A stretch of 64,000 nt of DNA, taken from Stercorarius parasiticus (taxonomy: Eukaryota; Chordata; Aves; Charadriiformes; Stercorariidae). Below, piece by piece: positions 9,601-24,600 of this stretch (the stretch's first letter is position 1; each line of letters starts with the position of its first letter). The DNA lies in NCBI GenBank assembly GCA_013396915.1, contig VWZL01002056.1, forward strand, positions 592,748 through 656,747, in the 5' to 3' direction. Below the pieces are notes generated by a model, which ran no database searches, was not told the DNA's origin, and saw only the letters and a program-made list of their open reading frames with translations. The position numbers and the translations under genes are program-made.

Positions 9601-12600
9601 CTCTGAGCTGATGGGAAGTAAAAAAGCACCATCTTGTGGCCAGCAAATAAGCACAGTGAGGGCATACAGGAATCCCTCTCAGATCAGGTATTTACTCACC
9701 TGCTCCTGATTTTGTCTTGCTGCTTGACTGCAGCTTCCAGCTGGACATGGGGTGGGTGAGCAGGGGTGGCCACTTGGGCTTACGCCGTGAGGCAAACTCA
9801 CCTGCTTGCCTGCTGGAGCGGGCTGCGGGGATGGGGACACGCAGGAGGGCGTGGTGGGCTCCCTGGGGTGTCATGGGCTCCCAGAGCCACCACGCAGGGC
9901 CGTGGCACCCGATCAGGTATAAGGCAGGCGTGGGCCAGTTGATGCGGTACCAGATGATGGATAACAGAGGAGCTAATATCATCTTATTGTCCCCATGGAC
10001 ATTTGCAGCCGCCAAAACAGAGACGTGGGAGCTCTTCAGCTGTGTGCTTTTTGCCAAGGGGCAGGTGGCCTCCTGCTCCTAGATCTGACCGAGTTTTTGG
10101 TTCAGGATCATGCACCAGGACATTGCTGCATGTATTGGTAGAGCATCATTTTGAAATAACCCAAGTGGATTTTCACTGTGGCCCTCTGCAGATACTTAGC
10201 TCTGTTTTTTCTCCTTCTGTTAGTGGAATTTAATTCATCTTCCTGAAAGCTTCCATCATGTGCAGTGTGAGAAAGGAGCAGAGCTAATGCTATTGCTTCT
10301 GACACTGAACACTGCCAAAAGCAACTTACAGCAGGCAGTAGTAAATTTTGGTATTGGTTATCTAATCCAGCATTTTCATGTCTAATTAGCAGATTGAACA
10401 TGGCTAAAAGGTGAAGAGTTTAAAACATGCTGGAGAATCTGGGTCTGTGCATTTTTCTAGGCTGAACTATTTCAGAACAGGAGAATACCTGTTAGAGACG
10501 AACTGGGCATTTCAAGCCTGATTTCACCCATGTTGAGAGCTGGCAACTTCTTTCCAAGCTGGTCGTGCTCACAGCTTCTGACAATCAGGTGAACGCTGCC
10601 CTGCCTGCTGGAAGGGGTCCACATGGCGCATACCTTTGCTGCCTCCTTACTGTTCTAAAAGGCACCACATCCTTCCCCTGTTCTGCACAGAATTGTCCTC
10701 TATTTTGGATGCTCCTTATGTCTTTTGAAGTTGTTCTTTTCTGCAGAAAATGTCCAAGGAGTATAGTAGGGTTTTTTTTTTTTCCCCAGAAAGTAAATAA
10801 TTCTCATTTCTAAATTATGTCAAACATTGCAATACTGTCTCTAGGAGATTTCTGATCCATCTCCTTGGATTAATAAGAATCGTTGCAACATTTATCTTTT
10901 CTTTCTATTCTTGGCTGTATCACAATTCTTGTTTGCAAGAATTACTCTTTTGGCTGGGGCTGAGGTGTGATCCCAGCTAACTTATTAGCAAATGTTGCCT
11001 TTAAAAGTCTGAATGTGTACCTCTGGGCAGGCTTTTTTTTTCCCCCTAATGTGTTAGAAAATACTCATAGATCCCATTTGGTACTTCATTACACTCATAT
11101 TGGCTGTCCACAAAAGCCGATTACACTCTTTCTGGTTTGGCTTTTCTATTTTCTGCTGTTGTTGTGCCACATTTCTTCTTCTTTTCAATGGCTTTTCCTA
11201 ATAGCATCTTGTCACATTAGCACAGGAGGCAATTTAACATTGCATTAATGTATTCAACGTCCATGAACTACAGCATATATGTAAGAAATCCATTTGATAT
11301 TCCAATTGCTCTTTGAGAGTCTGCAAGCCAGTATTCTCCGAGGACGCTACGCGGCAGGGAGTGCGGCCGTCTGCAGGTGACAGTCATGTATGGTAGGACA
11401 TAGGTACAACAGTCTTGAGTAACCCCTACCAAGGTTGTCTTGGGTAACTGCTCTCAAGATTGCCAGCAGACGTCAGTGCTTGAGACGCCGTCAACTATGC
11501 TCTAGAAAAGAAATTACTTTGAGATGAAGTAAAGGAGAGGAAGCAATGAGGGCTTTAAACGCTAAACAATTTGTGTAATTACGAAGTGTGGATGCAGTAA
11601 GCAGCGTTGTTTGTGAGCTGCCTGCCAGACACCCCAGGCATTTCCCTGAGAGCCCACAGTTCACATCAGAGCACGAGAAGGTGGAGAGGACAGTCAGATT
11701 AGTGTTTTCAGTGCATTACCTTCTTTTTCTTAAGATGGTGTTTTGTCTCCTTCGGCACTAGTCAAGTGTTGCCGGCTTTCTCTGATCTCAAAGTCCCCTC
11801 TGTCAGTCGGGTCAGAAAGGCTGGATGTCCCCAGTGCTAGGGGCTGGCAGGTTGCTCTAGGGCTGGCAGGGGCCGCAGAGGCAGGCTGTGCCCCAGCCCC
11901 TCCACAGAAAAGGGAGGGGGATTGATAACTCCGGACTGGAGCCCTAGCCTTGCCCTGTGGCCGACGTGTTTCCTCTTGGCCTCCAGGAGAGAGATGTATA
12001 AAGGCTGCTTCCCACTTCATAGCCTGTCTCCCGAGGTGCCAACTCTGTCACAGCAGGAGGAGGAGCATAGCTGTGTGCTCCTCGGCTGCCTCTCACCAGC
12101 TCCCGTCCTCCCCACAGCAGCTGTGGCCCAGAGCACTGGCTATGCTGGAGGGTGCCTCCTCCTCCTCTCCCAGGGCCGATGGATACAGCCCATGGACCCC
12201 AACTCTCCCCATCCCACTAGGTCCCACTGACCTGCATTTGTCACACAGTCAGCTGTCTTCCTATATAGCTTTGCCGCGAGTCGTAAACCATGATCATAAG
12301 GAACACTTTTCTTTTGCTGTTTAGAAAACCAGGTATTTTGCTTACTTTTTGTTTGCTCCCTCTCAGGCCATTTCAGCTCCATGAAAGAACTTAATCCTAT
12401 GGCTGTTTGGAGACTTTATAGCTTCTTCGTAACTTTGCAAACACTTTGAAAGTCCAAATCAATTATGTCAGCCACATTAATTTGCCCATTATTCTGCTGA
12501 CATGCTTTAAAGGCTGTTATAGGTCTTCACTGTCTCTTGTTGTGGAGGGAGCCAATTATTCTAATTAGCATATGTTCCTAAAATAGTTACATAGATAATT

Positions 12601-15600
12601 TATAATTCCATTTTTAGCTCATGATATAACCATGCTTTTACATTGAACAACATCATAGTCATTACTACTAGTGGGTAGGAATGGCCTGTTAACTGCAAGC
12701 GTGTCCCAGGCAAGCTCATCAGGGGGAAGGATGACAATACCAGTGCAGTGACTTCCATGTGGACAGGCAGATTTTATCTATGGAAGAGGCTCAGCAGCTT
12801 AGAGATGCTTTTTAGCATGTCAATTCTCCTAGACAGGCTGAAGAAGACAGTGCTGCCAGTGACGTTTTTGAGTTTGTGTGTTATTTTCCAAGCAAGTTTT
12901 ACTCTTAGTTAATGCAGTCCTTTCCTCCTAGGCTAGAAAAGTCTTCTTTATCATTCTATAGTTAAAGACACTATCAAAGGGTTAAATTAGTTATGAAAAT
13001 AAATATCGATTTGTGTTCTTAATGTAATAAAAGCAGAGAATTAAATGGAAAAAGGAAATAGATCTGACCTTCGAATGCTGGAATTGCAGAGTTTAAATGA
13101 AAACTGCCTTAGTTTTCCTTTAAAAGACTTACAGATGAGCAGATCAGAGACCAAGCCATTTGAAGCACTTTACCTACATTGACAGTGAAGTTAAAGCTTT
13201 TTTCATAAACTTTATGCATTTTCTATTTCTAGTTGAAGCTTATTCCTGGTAAGGTTGCACACTTCAATGTGTAGAAGTTTTGTTTGCATTATGTGAAGCT
13301 GCCTTTTGCTTCTCTTTCCTATCTAAGCTTCTCAGAAGAAGACAAAATGTCTATATTATACCTTTTTCCACTAGACAGTGGTGTCGAAGCACTGGTTTTA
13401 TACTTGTGTAATTTAAAACCACATTCGTTTAGCATTTAACTAACTGAAACGTCTTTGTGACTGAAGTTCTTGGTAGGATTAGTGTCCCTATTCAGTTATT
13501 CCAGTGACTTTCTGAAAGGTGATGGAATGCCACCTTATAACAACAGCATCCACAGCTGTTCTAACTAGAAGCCTTAGCACTGTGTCTGGTCTCTTGGTAG
13601 CACAGCTTGCCAAAGTGTCCCGCTCGCAGAAAGAACAGCAACCCAGGTAGCCTCAGGGTCCCTGAGACCTTTCTCCCACTCTAATCACCAGTATTTCCCC
13701 TCACTGCAAGTTTTGTTGCTGATTTGGGTATTCCTTGCAACATTTGCAGCAGCTACACTTTATAGGTCTGCCACTGGTGCCACTCTAATGATAGGGCAGG
13801 TGGGATTTGAGCTCAAGCCCCTACTCTTACAGATGTTAGTAATTTGGCAGGTGAAATACACTTCTAGCTCAGGAGCTCTTGATGACATGTCAAGACAAAA
13901 GCGAACTTGGGTTGTCTCTCTCAGCCAGCCAGGTTGAAGCTGATCATGCTCCATCAGCCCGCCTAAACTATGCAAGAAAATCATGTTCTCCTGCAGGCTG
14001 TGCGATCTCTAGCTATGGACACCAGGCGTACCTTTTTTTATGGGCCCATTTTTTCCCTCCCAGGTTTTGCTCTCTAATCAGAAATTCAACCTGATGGGGC
14101 TTCACAAAGCACAGCCTCCAGCGTACTGATTAGAAAATACTGCGATTTGTACATCAGGTGCTTTTTGATGCAAACCATTTAATGACCTTATTTAACTTTG
14201 TGATTAAGTCAGACTAAGAAGTAATATCCCATATGTCTCACGATTCATTTTTTCTACTAAAGATTGATATATGCAATTCCTGGAATTCAGGTGGCATTTC
14301 TCAGGTGAGCTGAATCTCCTTTACAGCACCCACAGAGGACCCTACATTGATATAAATCTAACGTGTACCTATAAAGCACGTATATATTGCCACAGACATA
14401 TGAAGTGACTTTAATGTCAACGAGAATGTAGACAAACATTTTCATGTCTTTGTTTCAGTTTCAGATAAAAATTCTATCTCGGAAGAAGAGAGGGGAAGGC
14501 GTTTCACTTTCTGTTTTAGTAAGTTTTTAGTGACTGCATAGAATACTACATAATTGTGCTCAAGTTAAGACAGTGATTGGTAAATACATCTTGTAGAAGC
14601 TAGAGGGCATAGGAGACGCAGAAAGTCTCTGGTTAACTCGTTATCAAGAGGTGTGCGTGAGTCAGAGTAACTTTCTGTTCTTTTTGCATAAAACGGCACT
14701 TGCTACTCACGTTCAAACTGATTTTGTTCTCTTTCTGAAGACAAGTGACTGAAAAGCAGAAATATCTTTCTGGATTTTTATTGGTTATGCAGATGGTCTA
14801 AAGGAAAATAAATTATTTTTCTTGCTATTGATCTAAATTAAGATGTTAATATATGCTTCCTATTTTTAATCCAGAATAGTTTAGTAATAAGTTTATATTC
14901 TGCAGGAGCTCCTTTTATTAACCATTAAATAGGGAACTACTAGTAACACTTAAAATGGTAAAGGTCAAAGGTAAGTTCATGGGCACAGGAGCATTGCTAT
15001 GCAGCGTAATAACCATACACTTCAGATTGTCGCTTGTCTGGCTGGTCTGGACAAAATATTTGATAACTTTTCTTCACCTCTACACAGTATTTCTGTGATA
15101 GTGAAATCCTGCTGTGTTTTATGTTACAATCCATGTGTCTACTAGTGTGTGGGAAGGTTTTTGCGGTATAGACCAAGCCTTATTTTGTTTGCATTTTGAG
15201 AATAAAGTTCACAGGGCTTACCCTAAATGTGTAAGATGAACAGAGCATCCTGAGCCGCTCTTTGGAATACCTCCCCAAATTCCAGCGTGCTTTGTTTTCA
15301 ACTCAAAGCAATCCAGTGAGAGAACTGAACTTTGCCACAGTCTGTAAAGGAAACAAGATGTACGTATTGATTAGTTTATGCTGAGTTTCTCAGGTCAGTT
15401 GACTTTCTCTCTCAAACAGAAAATCAAAGGTACCGTGAGCTTGTAGGGCTGCAGCATCAAAGAGAAGATTCCCTCCAGCCTTTGTGAACTGCTACATTTT
15501 CCGCAGGTTTTATACCTGAAGCCAGATGGGTGCTGAACCGCGGGATGATATTCCAGTAAACAAAACAGAACTGGTGGAGTACTGAAACCCTGCTGAATTA

Positions 15601-18600
15601 TTTATTGGGTCCTGAATGATGCAGAGAGAGTTATTATAGTGAACACCCCTGAAGACGAGAGCAGCGCAAGGCACAGCCCTGCCTGTGCGGTACACCCGAC
15701 CTGTTTTCCCAGGTAGGCATCTGCAAAAATTAATGTCTTGTATAAATGAACTGGAACAACTCTGTTTGGTAGTTGTCCACTACTCATCTAGAAATAGTCC
15801 ATCTAATTCCAAAAAAACAGTTAAGTGCATGTGCCAGTGCCACGGCCATAAAATTAAAAGCATGTTCCAGTGCTTTGCTGAAAAGCAATGGACTTCTACA
15901 CATCTTTAAAGAGAACCACATCTTCAGGCTTGCTGGCTCAAATCTGATGATGCCTCCTAATAAATGTCACAGATAACTACAGCAACACAGAATACATCAA
16001 CACAGAGCTGGTTCCAAAAACCAGTGCATACCAATAATGTAATTTTAGCCCATGAAGCATTTTCCCAGCTGGCCTTTGGAAGTTGAGGAACTGTACAGCC
16101 TCATCAGAAAGGTAGGTACAGTACTCCTACTGCTGTCACGGCTTAACAATGATCGCTGATGTGTTAATGTACTGAGTGGGGAAGTTAAAGGAGGGTGTCC
16201 AGCACAGGCAGAGAAGCTGGAGTGGAGAAAGTTATGACGGTGAGGCCAAATGTATCTGTAAAATTGAACTTGCCTTTCAAATAAAAGGTATGTGGGGTTT
16301 TATTTTCGGATGGTGCTGCGAGGGAGTTTCTGTTGAAGCCTGCTGATAGTGGTGGTGAGTGAATCGGTGTTTCAACCTACAGTTCTGGAAGAAAGATTAC
16401 ATTGTGGGGGGGGGTCGGGCAGGGAAAGGAAGAAACCCCTCTGTAGGATGGATTTGGAATCAAACCCTGCCATCTTCCCAAAAGCAAGTTTGTTCTTCAA
16501 AACCCCATTAAAAACTTTGGTGGAAGCAATAAAACATTCAAAATTACCGCATAATGATGTGATTGCTGTTATCCACTCATGGCAGAGAAGCACTAGTAGG
16601 GAGAATCATGCTGTCCTTTCAGATTTGTGCTGGGCTTCAATGTGGTAGTGATGCGTGCTACCAGAAAATCCAAGAGCAAAACAGTGGGTGATACCACAGG
16701 GTTTGAGAAACATGTAGTGCCGTGAGGGCTGAGGGGTTATAAAATACTGTTCACGGAGTGCCATCTGTACTGTGTACTCAATGAGGCAGAGCCTTGTAGA
16801 CAGAATATAAGCATGTAAGTCAGGGCAGCATTTTCAATTGTGCAATAATGAGTCAAGGAAAAGCTGGGGTACTCAAGCTTTCCCACATGTGACTTCGTAT
16901 CTTAAATAATGCCTTTACACTGTATCAATATAAAATCCAAGTATACAGTAATATGCAGACTAATCGAACTCAGCTAATATCCCATTTTAGATGTCTGGCG
17001 TCCTTCTGATGGTGGTTACTGCTACGAGCTGTTGTACTACTTGAAATTCCCTGAGAGCAAGGTACGGATGTTGCATCACCATCAAATGTCACAGAGTATT
17101 TGGTTTTTTTAATCCTCCAATGTTTTTTAAAAATATAATTTACAGTTTATTACAATGTTTTTCTTGTTAATTAAAGGGAAAGTAAAGCTTATTAGGATGC
17201 CTTGTAATCCTAGAGTAAAATTTAGCAAAATACTCTGATATTTTGTCATACGAAGCCAAAAAGTTATTTGCTTTGCTACTGGACATCTAAGCACATGGCT
17301 ATTGGAGTATGTGACTCTGCTTAAAGGCATTTGTTTTCCTGATAGTAATTTGCAGGAGACCAATACATGGTTATTCCTAAAAATTCAGGTTTTTATTTAC
17401 TACCATATTATCAACTTCATGCGTTAGAAGAGGGCTGTCTTCGCATTTTCTACAGCAGATGCGCACGCCACCTTTGCTAGCGCCGTTTGGTTTGACCGTG
17501 TTGCTAGGCAGAGGCATGGAAAAGTTTTCATGTTTTTTCCTTGAAATTATACGTATTTATGTCTCACCACTGTCACAGGCCTCCTTCTTCCTGCCTGATA
17601 ACTGGAGGTATCAGCAGTACTGGGTTTTGGTACGTTATTCTCTGAGCTATAGGGAGTTATAGGGAGCTTCACTGAGGGACAGCAATAGGAAACCATTCAT
17701 TCTAAAAAGTTATGTACTCATGACGTCTCCTGCACAACAAGCTTGCAATTTTGGTCTTGATTTTTTTTGTGATATCTTTGTCTATAGGGCTTAAATAGGA
17801 TGATGTTCAGTTACTGCTTCTCTGAACTTTTGACACTCTCACTGGCTCTTTTCTGTATGTTATTCCCTATCCAGTCCAGATGTTTCTGCACATGGGCTGC
17901 CCAGCCATTCAGCTTATTTTTCTTGGATGGCAAAGCCTTGATTTTTTCTTGTGATGGAGGACATTAGAACGTGGAGACTACCCATTTTTTGTGGAAGGAC
18001 TCCAGCGGCTCTGGCATTCTTGCATGATTGGATGTGGTTACCGAGACCCACGACATTCAGCTGCTGCATTAAAACTGACCTTGGCAGAGGTGATGTGATT
18101 TCTGTAGCGTTTTTCCAGGCTGCTTTGGGTGCACTGTTGTGTGTTCCAGGGAGACTGTAACTCAAGCTCGTGGAGATCCCTCACGAATGGCCCTCGAGAT
18201 TGCTGGCACTCCTCCCAGCCTGTGCTTGGCTGATGCTGCCTGCAGCCTGCGCTCCCAAGGGGCTAGGTGTTTTAATCCCAAATTCGGATCTGTTCCTCCC
18301 TTGAGACATATGTTGAGAGGGTTATACTCTGCTTAAGTCTGACTGGGAGTATTTGCAAAAAAGATGATGAAAAACTGGTTGGTCACTCCTCAGGCCAGAT
18401 TTCCAAGCAAGATTTGCATCCAGCAGGTCTTGCCAGGACAAGGGAGCCAAGCTGAGCGCTGCGGCCATAAAAAAGACAACATAGGAAGATTTCACAGAAA
18501 AACTGACTTTGGGTTATCCTGGCAAAATCCTTGTTAAACAAATTGTTTTGGGCCCTAGTGCTTGTATGGGTGGGAAGAGCATGCAGAAACCTGTCCTTCC

Positions 18601-21600
18601 CCTCAGTGCTGTTGGGGCGGCTCAGGCTGTCTGACAAGTGAAAAGCTGGGTTTCCTCCAACAGTGGTGGCTTTCTCCATCACTTGTACAACATATTTGTA
18701 CACTATGAAGTTGCTGGAATAAATATGTGAAGATGGCAGAAAAGGTGAAAGGAAGCTCATGTTTTCTATTCAGAAGATTAAGAGCAAACTAAAGTGGCAA
18801 CCGTGCAAGGGCTTTGGTGCGTGCCTTACTGTACGCGCTGCCAATGGTCCCACTGCTGAGGGGGTGGGACAGAGCAAGGCTAAGCAGGGATTGGAAACGC
18901 ACATAAATGAGAACATATCAAAAGGAAAATAGGAAGAGATAAACCATAAAGGGATGAAATCCAAACCTTAAGTTCAAAAAGGGAAGATTATTCTGCTTCT
19001 TCCCCCTTCCAAGTTTTTGGGAGGCCAGTTCTGGCTATACTCTCTAGGGAGGAAGAAACGTGCCCTAATCTTAATAGCATTTGGGTTGCTATTTCATTTG
19101 TATTGGATGCAATGAGAAAGAGAGAGAAAAGGAAATCCAGGCTCAGCAGAAAGGGTAGTTTTTGTTGTGTGAATGCAGTTGCAGGATGCAGCCGCAGCCG
19201 GTAGCCAGGAAAAAAAAAGCAGGTTGGTGGTACCATTAGGAGTGCTAAGGGGCACTGGTGTCGATGCCAGTGCATACTGACCAGGCTGAGAGCTTACAAT
19301 GAGAACAATTAATACCAGATTCCTGAGAAGGTGGTGGAATTTGCCAAGCATCCAAAAAACAACCAGACCATTTTCAGGTCCTGATTATTTCCTAATGAAC
19401 TGCTTGACCCCAAGGGCCTATAGCAGCCATGAAAGTCTGCCTTTGCAGAGCCTCTTAGAATAGTTCCATTCAAATACAGACATAATTACACCTCTCCTCA
19501 CAATATTACATTTCAAATATCCTCCCAGTAATCAGAATCACTGCAGTGTGTGAGGAGTGAAGAGCTCCTTTATCCTTACTGCAGAAAGCTTCTGAACTGT
19601 TACAAGCTAAAGAAGGTTTATAATGGGAAAGGTTAATAGAAAAGGCTTTGAGGCATCATCACAGTCACAAAAAAGGCATGAGCAAATCCGAGCCTGAGAG
19701 GGAGTGACAATGCGGTCCCTTTACTAGAAAAATCTCCGATGGAGAGTGAGTGAGAAAGAACAAGAACCCCCTGCCTCCCCCGCAGAAAATCACAGCTACA
19801 GAAAAGTTGTTGCATATTTCAGTTTGTTCCCATGGTTTTAATCTTCTAACTTGCTCTAATTATTCCTATTCGAGGCTGATTTATGTTTGGCAACTTTACA
19901 TTAAAAAAATGTTCCCGCTAACAGAACAACACTCACGCTTGCAGGCAGGACAAGGGGGATACGACGTGTTCAGATGCAATGTGAACCAGTCACTCGGCCA
20001 AATTTTCCATGAAAATCTCTCTGATGCTGGCTGTGCCTACCGATTTTTCCTTATTTGCAGTAGGCCCTCCGTTTTCTGTCTCCCCTTGATGAAGAGCAGA
20101 AATGGTGACCTCATAAAGGATTTCTTCCAGTTTGTTTCCCAGGGCTTTTTTTGGTACTGATACATAATTTATTTAACAACTGCATGTTTTTTACATGAGC
20201 AGGACGTAACACAATAGTAAGGCCGTAAGAAGTTTCAGCCAGCTGTACCGTGTTGTGCCGCGACATTCAGAGCTCTGCTTCCCAGAACAGAGTATGAGTT
20301 TTTGCCAGGCATGCTCAGCATCCTCACATTGGGATGGTCACTTCACAGGTAGGAGCAAGACATGTCTGACAGCTACGTAACTAGGGAAGTCTGTAAGATC
20401 CCGACACCTCATAGATACTAAGTTCCTTCAAGTTTTATCAAAATCATCATCCAGGTGGTTTCCTGCTAAGGGAAAAGTGAGGAATTAGCTGCTTTCTTTT
20501 ACAGCAACTGCCAGTCACTGCGATCTGGAGATGAGCTGGAGGGGTCTGGCAGAAGGAAGCAGGGGAGCCGTAATGGGTGTGATATGGGGCATGGTAAAGA
20601 ACTGAGATTAGGAAGTATAGTAAACAGCATGGAAATCTATAGGCAAACAACCTTTGCTAGTTCTGCTGCTCGTACAGAGATACGGACTTTGCAGTTTCTC
20701 TTCAGTGGGTATGGGTGTGCATTCCCAGCACGGAGGTGGGTAATCTGGGGAGGTGACCATTTTTTCAAATAAAAAGCAAGTGGTAGCAGTGATTTGGTCA
20801 TGGGACAGAAAGTGAGAGCGTACTAAAAACAGGTAGCTGAGTTAGAAGAGGAGCCTGAAGCTATACCCACCTGGCTCCAGTGGCATTGCTTTGTGTTCCA
20901 AAAGGTGACTGATGTGCCTTTTGTCACCTACACACAAAGAAAGATACACAAGCAGCGAGTAAATAGTACTGAAAATGGAGGAAGAATTAGTAACACTGCA
21001 AGCTATACACTCACCAGTGGTACTGCAAGAAGCTTTACTGAAACAGCCTGCAAAGTTTGTGGGTTGTAACCATACACAGAAACAAACTGAGCTGGTTTGA
21101 ATGAAAGCCTGTAATTTACTAGATTAGCAGTTTGCAGAGATATGGTTTAGTACTAAGTGAGGGTTGCTAACTGCAAAAAGAAAAATATTGCTCAATAGAT
21201 ATTGATTCGCCTAATTATATGCAGGATTTATTTAAAGCGGAGACTAGTCTGCTTTAAAAAAAAAATTGTAGTGGGTGTGTCTGTCTGAGCGCATTTACTG
21301 TTGGAAGCATCGGATTCCCACATGTGGTATCATTTAGTAGTTTTTAAAATGTGTAAGGAGGAACGCATTTCTTGGTACTAAATTGTCTTATCTTTGCTAC
21401 AGTACAGGTGATCTCAGGTCATGTCTGTGGTGCTATCAAAGTAGCATTTGACATAATGAGGGAGATTTTATATGCCCCATGGTCATTAGTATTTCTGAGG
21501 AGAGTAACGAGGATGGGCTGAATACCAAGGACTTTCTCTGACGGTTGCTCTTTGGAAAGGGCTCTGGATGTGCATGGTAAAGTGGGTGAGCCGGAGCTGT

Positions 21601-24600
21601 AGCTCCGTGGAAGCCATCCAGGGGTCTTTTCCCCATCCTACTTGGTCACCACGAGTTGTGGGGACTGGGAATTTAGTTTCTCATGAACCTGCTAATGAAG
21701 AGTGGTGGATGACAAACTCCTGCTGGAATTTTTTCCCAGTTTTCATTAACCTCTGTATAGATGTTATTTTAATTAAAATAATCTTGACAGCACCTATGAA
21801 AAAGCTGTGGGGGTTGCAAGAGCAATTAAATGTATTGTCAAAAATGATAAGCAGCCTGGTATCACAGGAAGGAAATTAACACTCTGACCAGTAATGGAAC
21901 AGTAATCTTAATCCAGAGCCTTTTGCCTCTCAAGAACTCCTTAAAATGCATGGATTTTGGAGATCAGGCAATTTTAGAACACGACAGTTAAGATAGGTGC
22001 CATAAAGTATCTCCATTTTAAAAGTCAGTGTCATACTGGTGTAACAGTGGCTGATAGCCTGCCAGCAAGAAATATTATGTTAATTAGACATTAATAATGG
22101 TGCATGAGCAAAGCCTTGACTAGTTTCCTAAATTTTGGATATCAGAAAGATTGGGAATTGTATTGAACATTAGTTCCTGGCAGTGGAGTTTAACAAGAAC
22201 CTGCATTGGTGCTGGTTGTCCGGTTTGGGTTGTCCGCTGCAGAGAGAAGGCATGGAAATGCCATCAGTCTGCTCCCTGTTGTGAGGAAGACAGGGCTCGA
22301 GAGCTTTGGTTTCTGGAGTTTGTCACCCTGAGCCTTTTGTTACTTGGGAGCTGTGCTGAGCGCTTAAGTGCACGGGTCCTTTGGTAAATTACAAACTCCC
22401 TAAATCATAGTATTTCGTTCATCCTAAAGGCACTACTCATCCTTTAGATGAACTGGTACCGCATTTGGGCAGGCACAAGGTAAATCAAAGCCTCTCTGCT
22501 GTCCCGAGCTGGAAGGCGCAGTCCTCTCCCCAGTCGCATCAGGCTCAAGAGGTGCAGATGGACCCACGGTGGGTGCAAGGAGCAGGCCACTCTGTCCACC
22601 ATGCTCACAGAAGGACTGGTGAGAAAGGCCGCCCAGGAAGGGGCAAGCTGTAAAAACAGCCACAGTTTTACTGTGGGAGAGGGTGCCAGGCAATTGAACT
22701 AAAGGTTGGACTCAAATGGCTCCTCGGGAGAAGGGAAATGGGAATAGTCCACCAGCAGGGCAGATATAGGCAGGCTTGTAGGACCTGGGAGTGGATGAAG
22801 CTCTCATTATTCAGAAACTCTGAGTGAGAAATGATGCTGAAGAATGTTTGTGGTTTCCTGGGTACCCTTCTGGCACTATCTGAGGTAAAATGTTTCTCTA
22901 CCTGTCACAAGGGCAAGGGGTGAAGGATTACCAGGGATCCTTGTAACTAAGTGCTAAATGGAGAAATTAAACTCCTATGTCAGCAAGAAAAGGGCTGACA
23001 AGTTTAATAAAGGTAATCCTGCCTTATCCTTATCTTGACTCCCTAAATGTAATCTAAGCAGAGCTGCACTTTGGGCTTCCTTTTGCCCTTCTGCCCCCAC
23101 CCCTGCATCCCAGCTCGTGCTCCTCTCCTGCACAGCTTCTTCGATCCTTCAGCAAACATGAGACTTAAAGGATGAGATGACAGCATGTCATGTTCCCGGT
23201 TAGGGAAACCTGCACAGTAACATGCCTGAGATGTTTCAAAGGGAAGCAAGTTTCTTGTCCTGCTGAAGCTTTAATAGCCCGTTGTCTTTTCTGGTAATGT
23301 GTGTGCATCCATCTACAATGTGCACCCGTCTACACAGAGGTTTTTTGCTCTCTCTTTTTCATCCCTAAATTTAAAATGAATCTCTTCATTCAGTTGAAGC
23401 TACATCTTGCAAGAGCTGTGATTTGAGGAAGAAGATAATAAGTAGCAAGACGTTAAAGAAAGAGCTTATTACTTGCTTGCTTCGCGATAACGCCCAGCCG
23501 TGTAAAAAGACTGGATCCTGTTATACTAGAGACTAATTCAAAATGTAGTCAGAGATATTTCCTACCCCAAGGACATTCACAGTGTAAGGATATTTGAAAC
23601 ATCAGAGCAAAAAAGCAATGTGTAAGTAAGGAGAATCAGGGAACAGGGGGACAGCGAGTGCTTCTTTTCTTCCCTGTTAAAAAAGGCACTGTTTGTTCCT
23701 CACGGCCCTCCAACTTACTGTTACGGTTGACTAATGTCTTCTAGTGCATCTGGATGAAGGCTTTGACCTGAAGGATGATGGCAGCCAGGACCAGCTTACT
23801 TTGTGGACTAATTCAGGAGAGAGCTTTCTACACTTAAGGAGTAGCTTGGAAGGTAGCCCAGCAGGCAGCGGTGGCTGGAGAAGCCCCAAGACTGACCGGC
23901 AGGATAGGGTGAGGATTCACTTGGTGAGCAGGACCAGGAGACAGGGACTTAGAGCTATGAAGAGGACTAAAATGAGGTGTTGGTGCGTAATGGAAAAGGG
24001 CAGCAATGGAGGACACCAAAGGGGGATTGATGGGAGCGGAACAACGAGCAAGTGTGAAAGGGGCAATGAGTCAGGAAGTTGGAGCAGAGAGGAGAAGGCA
24101 GCGGGGACAAAAGTTCAGCCTCGTCGATGGCGATAGAGTTTAGGGGGGATTGAGCTGAAAGCTTCCCTTGTGAGGAAAGTCTTGCATCTGGAAAGCTTGA
24201 GGGATTAGTAGCGATGTGCACTGAGTTTCAGTGTCAGCTTCCAGGCTGAAAGCACACAGGAAACGACCGTACTTTCTTATTAACATAGTAAGAGTAAAAA
24301 TTAAATGCAACAGAAGTGAAACAGATAATTTCTAGGTATTTTCATACTTTACAAAGTCAGAGGTTTCAGCTTAATTTTATAAGTCAGCAAAAGGCAAAAT
24401 GCGAAGTACTTCTAAGGAAACACCTGTGTTGAATAAAAACAGCAACATACCAGACATAACATGGGTGGTAAAGCAATTGTTTAGCTTTCCCTGTAAAATC
24501 GTTAATATTTTTTTTACTAAAATTGTTTCATTAAAAAAGATTAGTCTACATTTGTTGAAAACCCAAGTGTTGTTGTCCCACTACTCCTGACAACAATGCT

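Noticed and set aside
9692..10082. Two 121-codon frames on opposite strands over one GC-rich patch
   Set aside because: Mutually overlapping frames on both strands point to base composition, not coding. No protein family was recognised.
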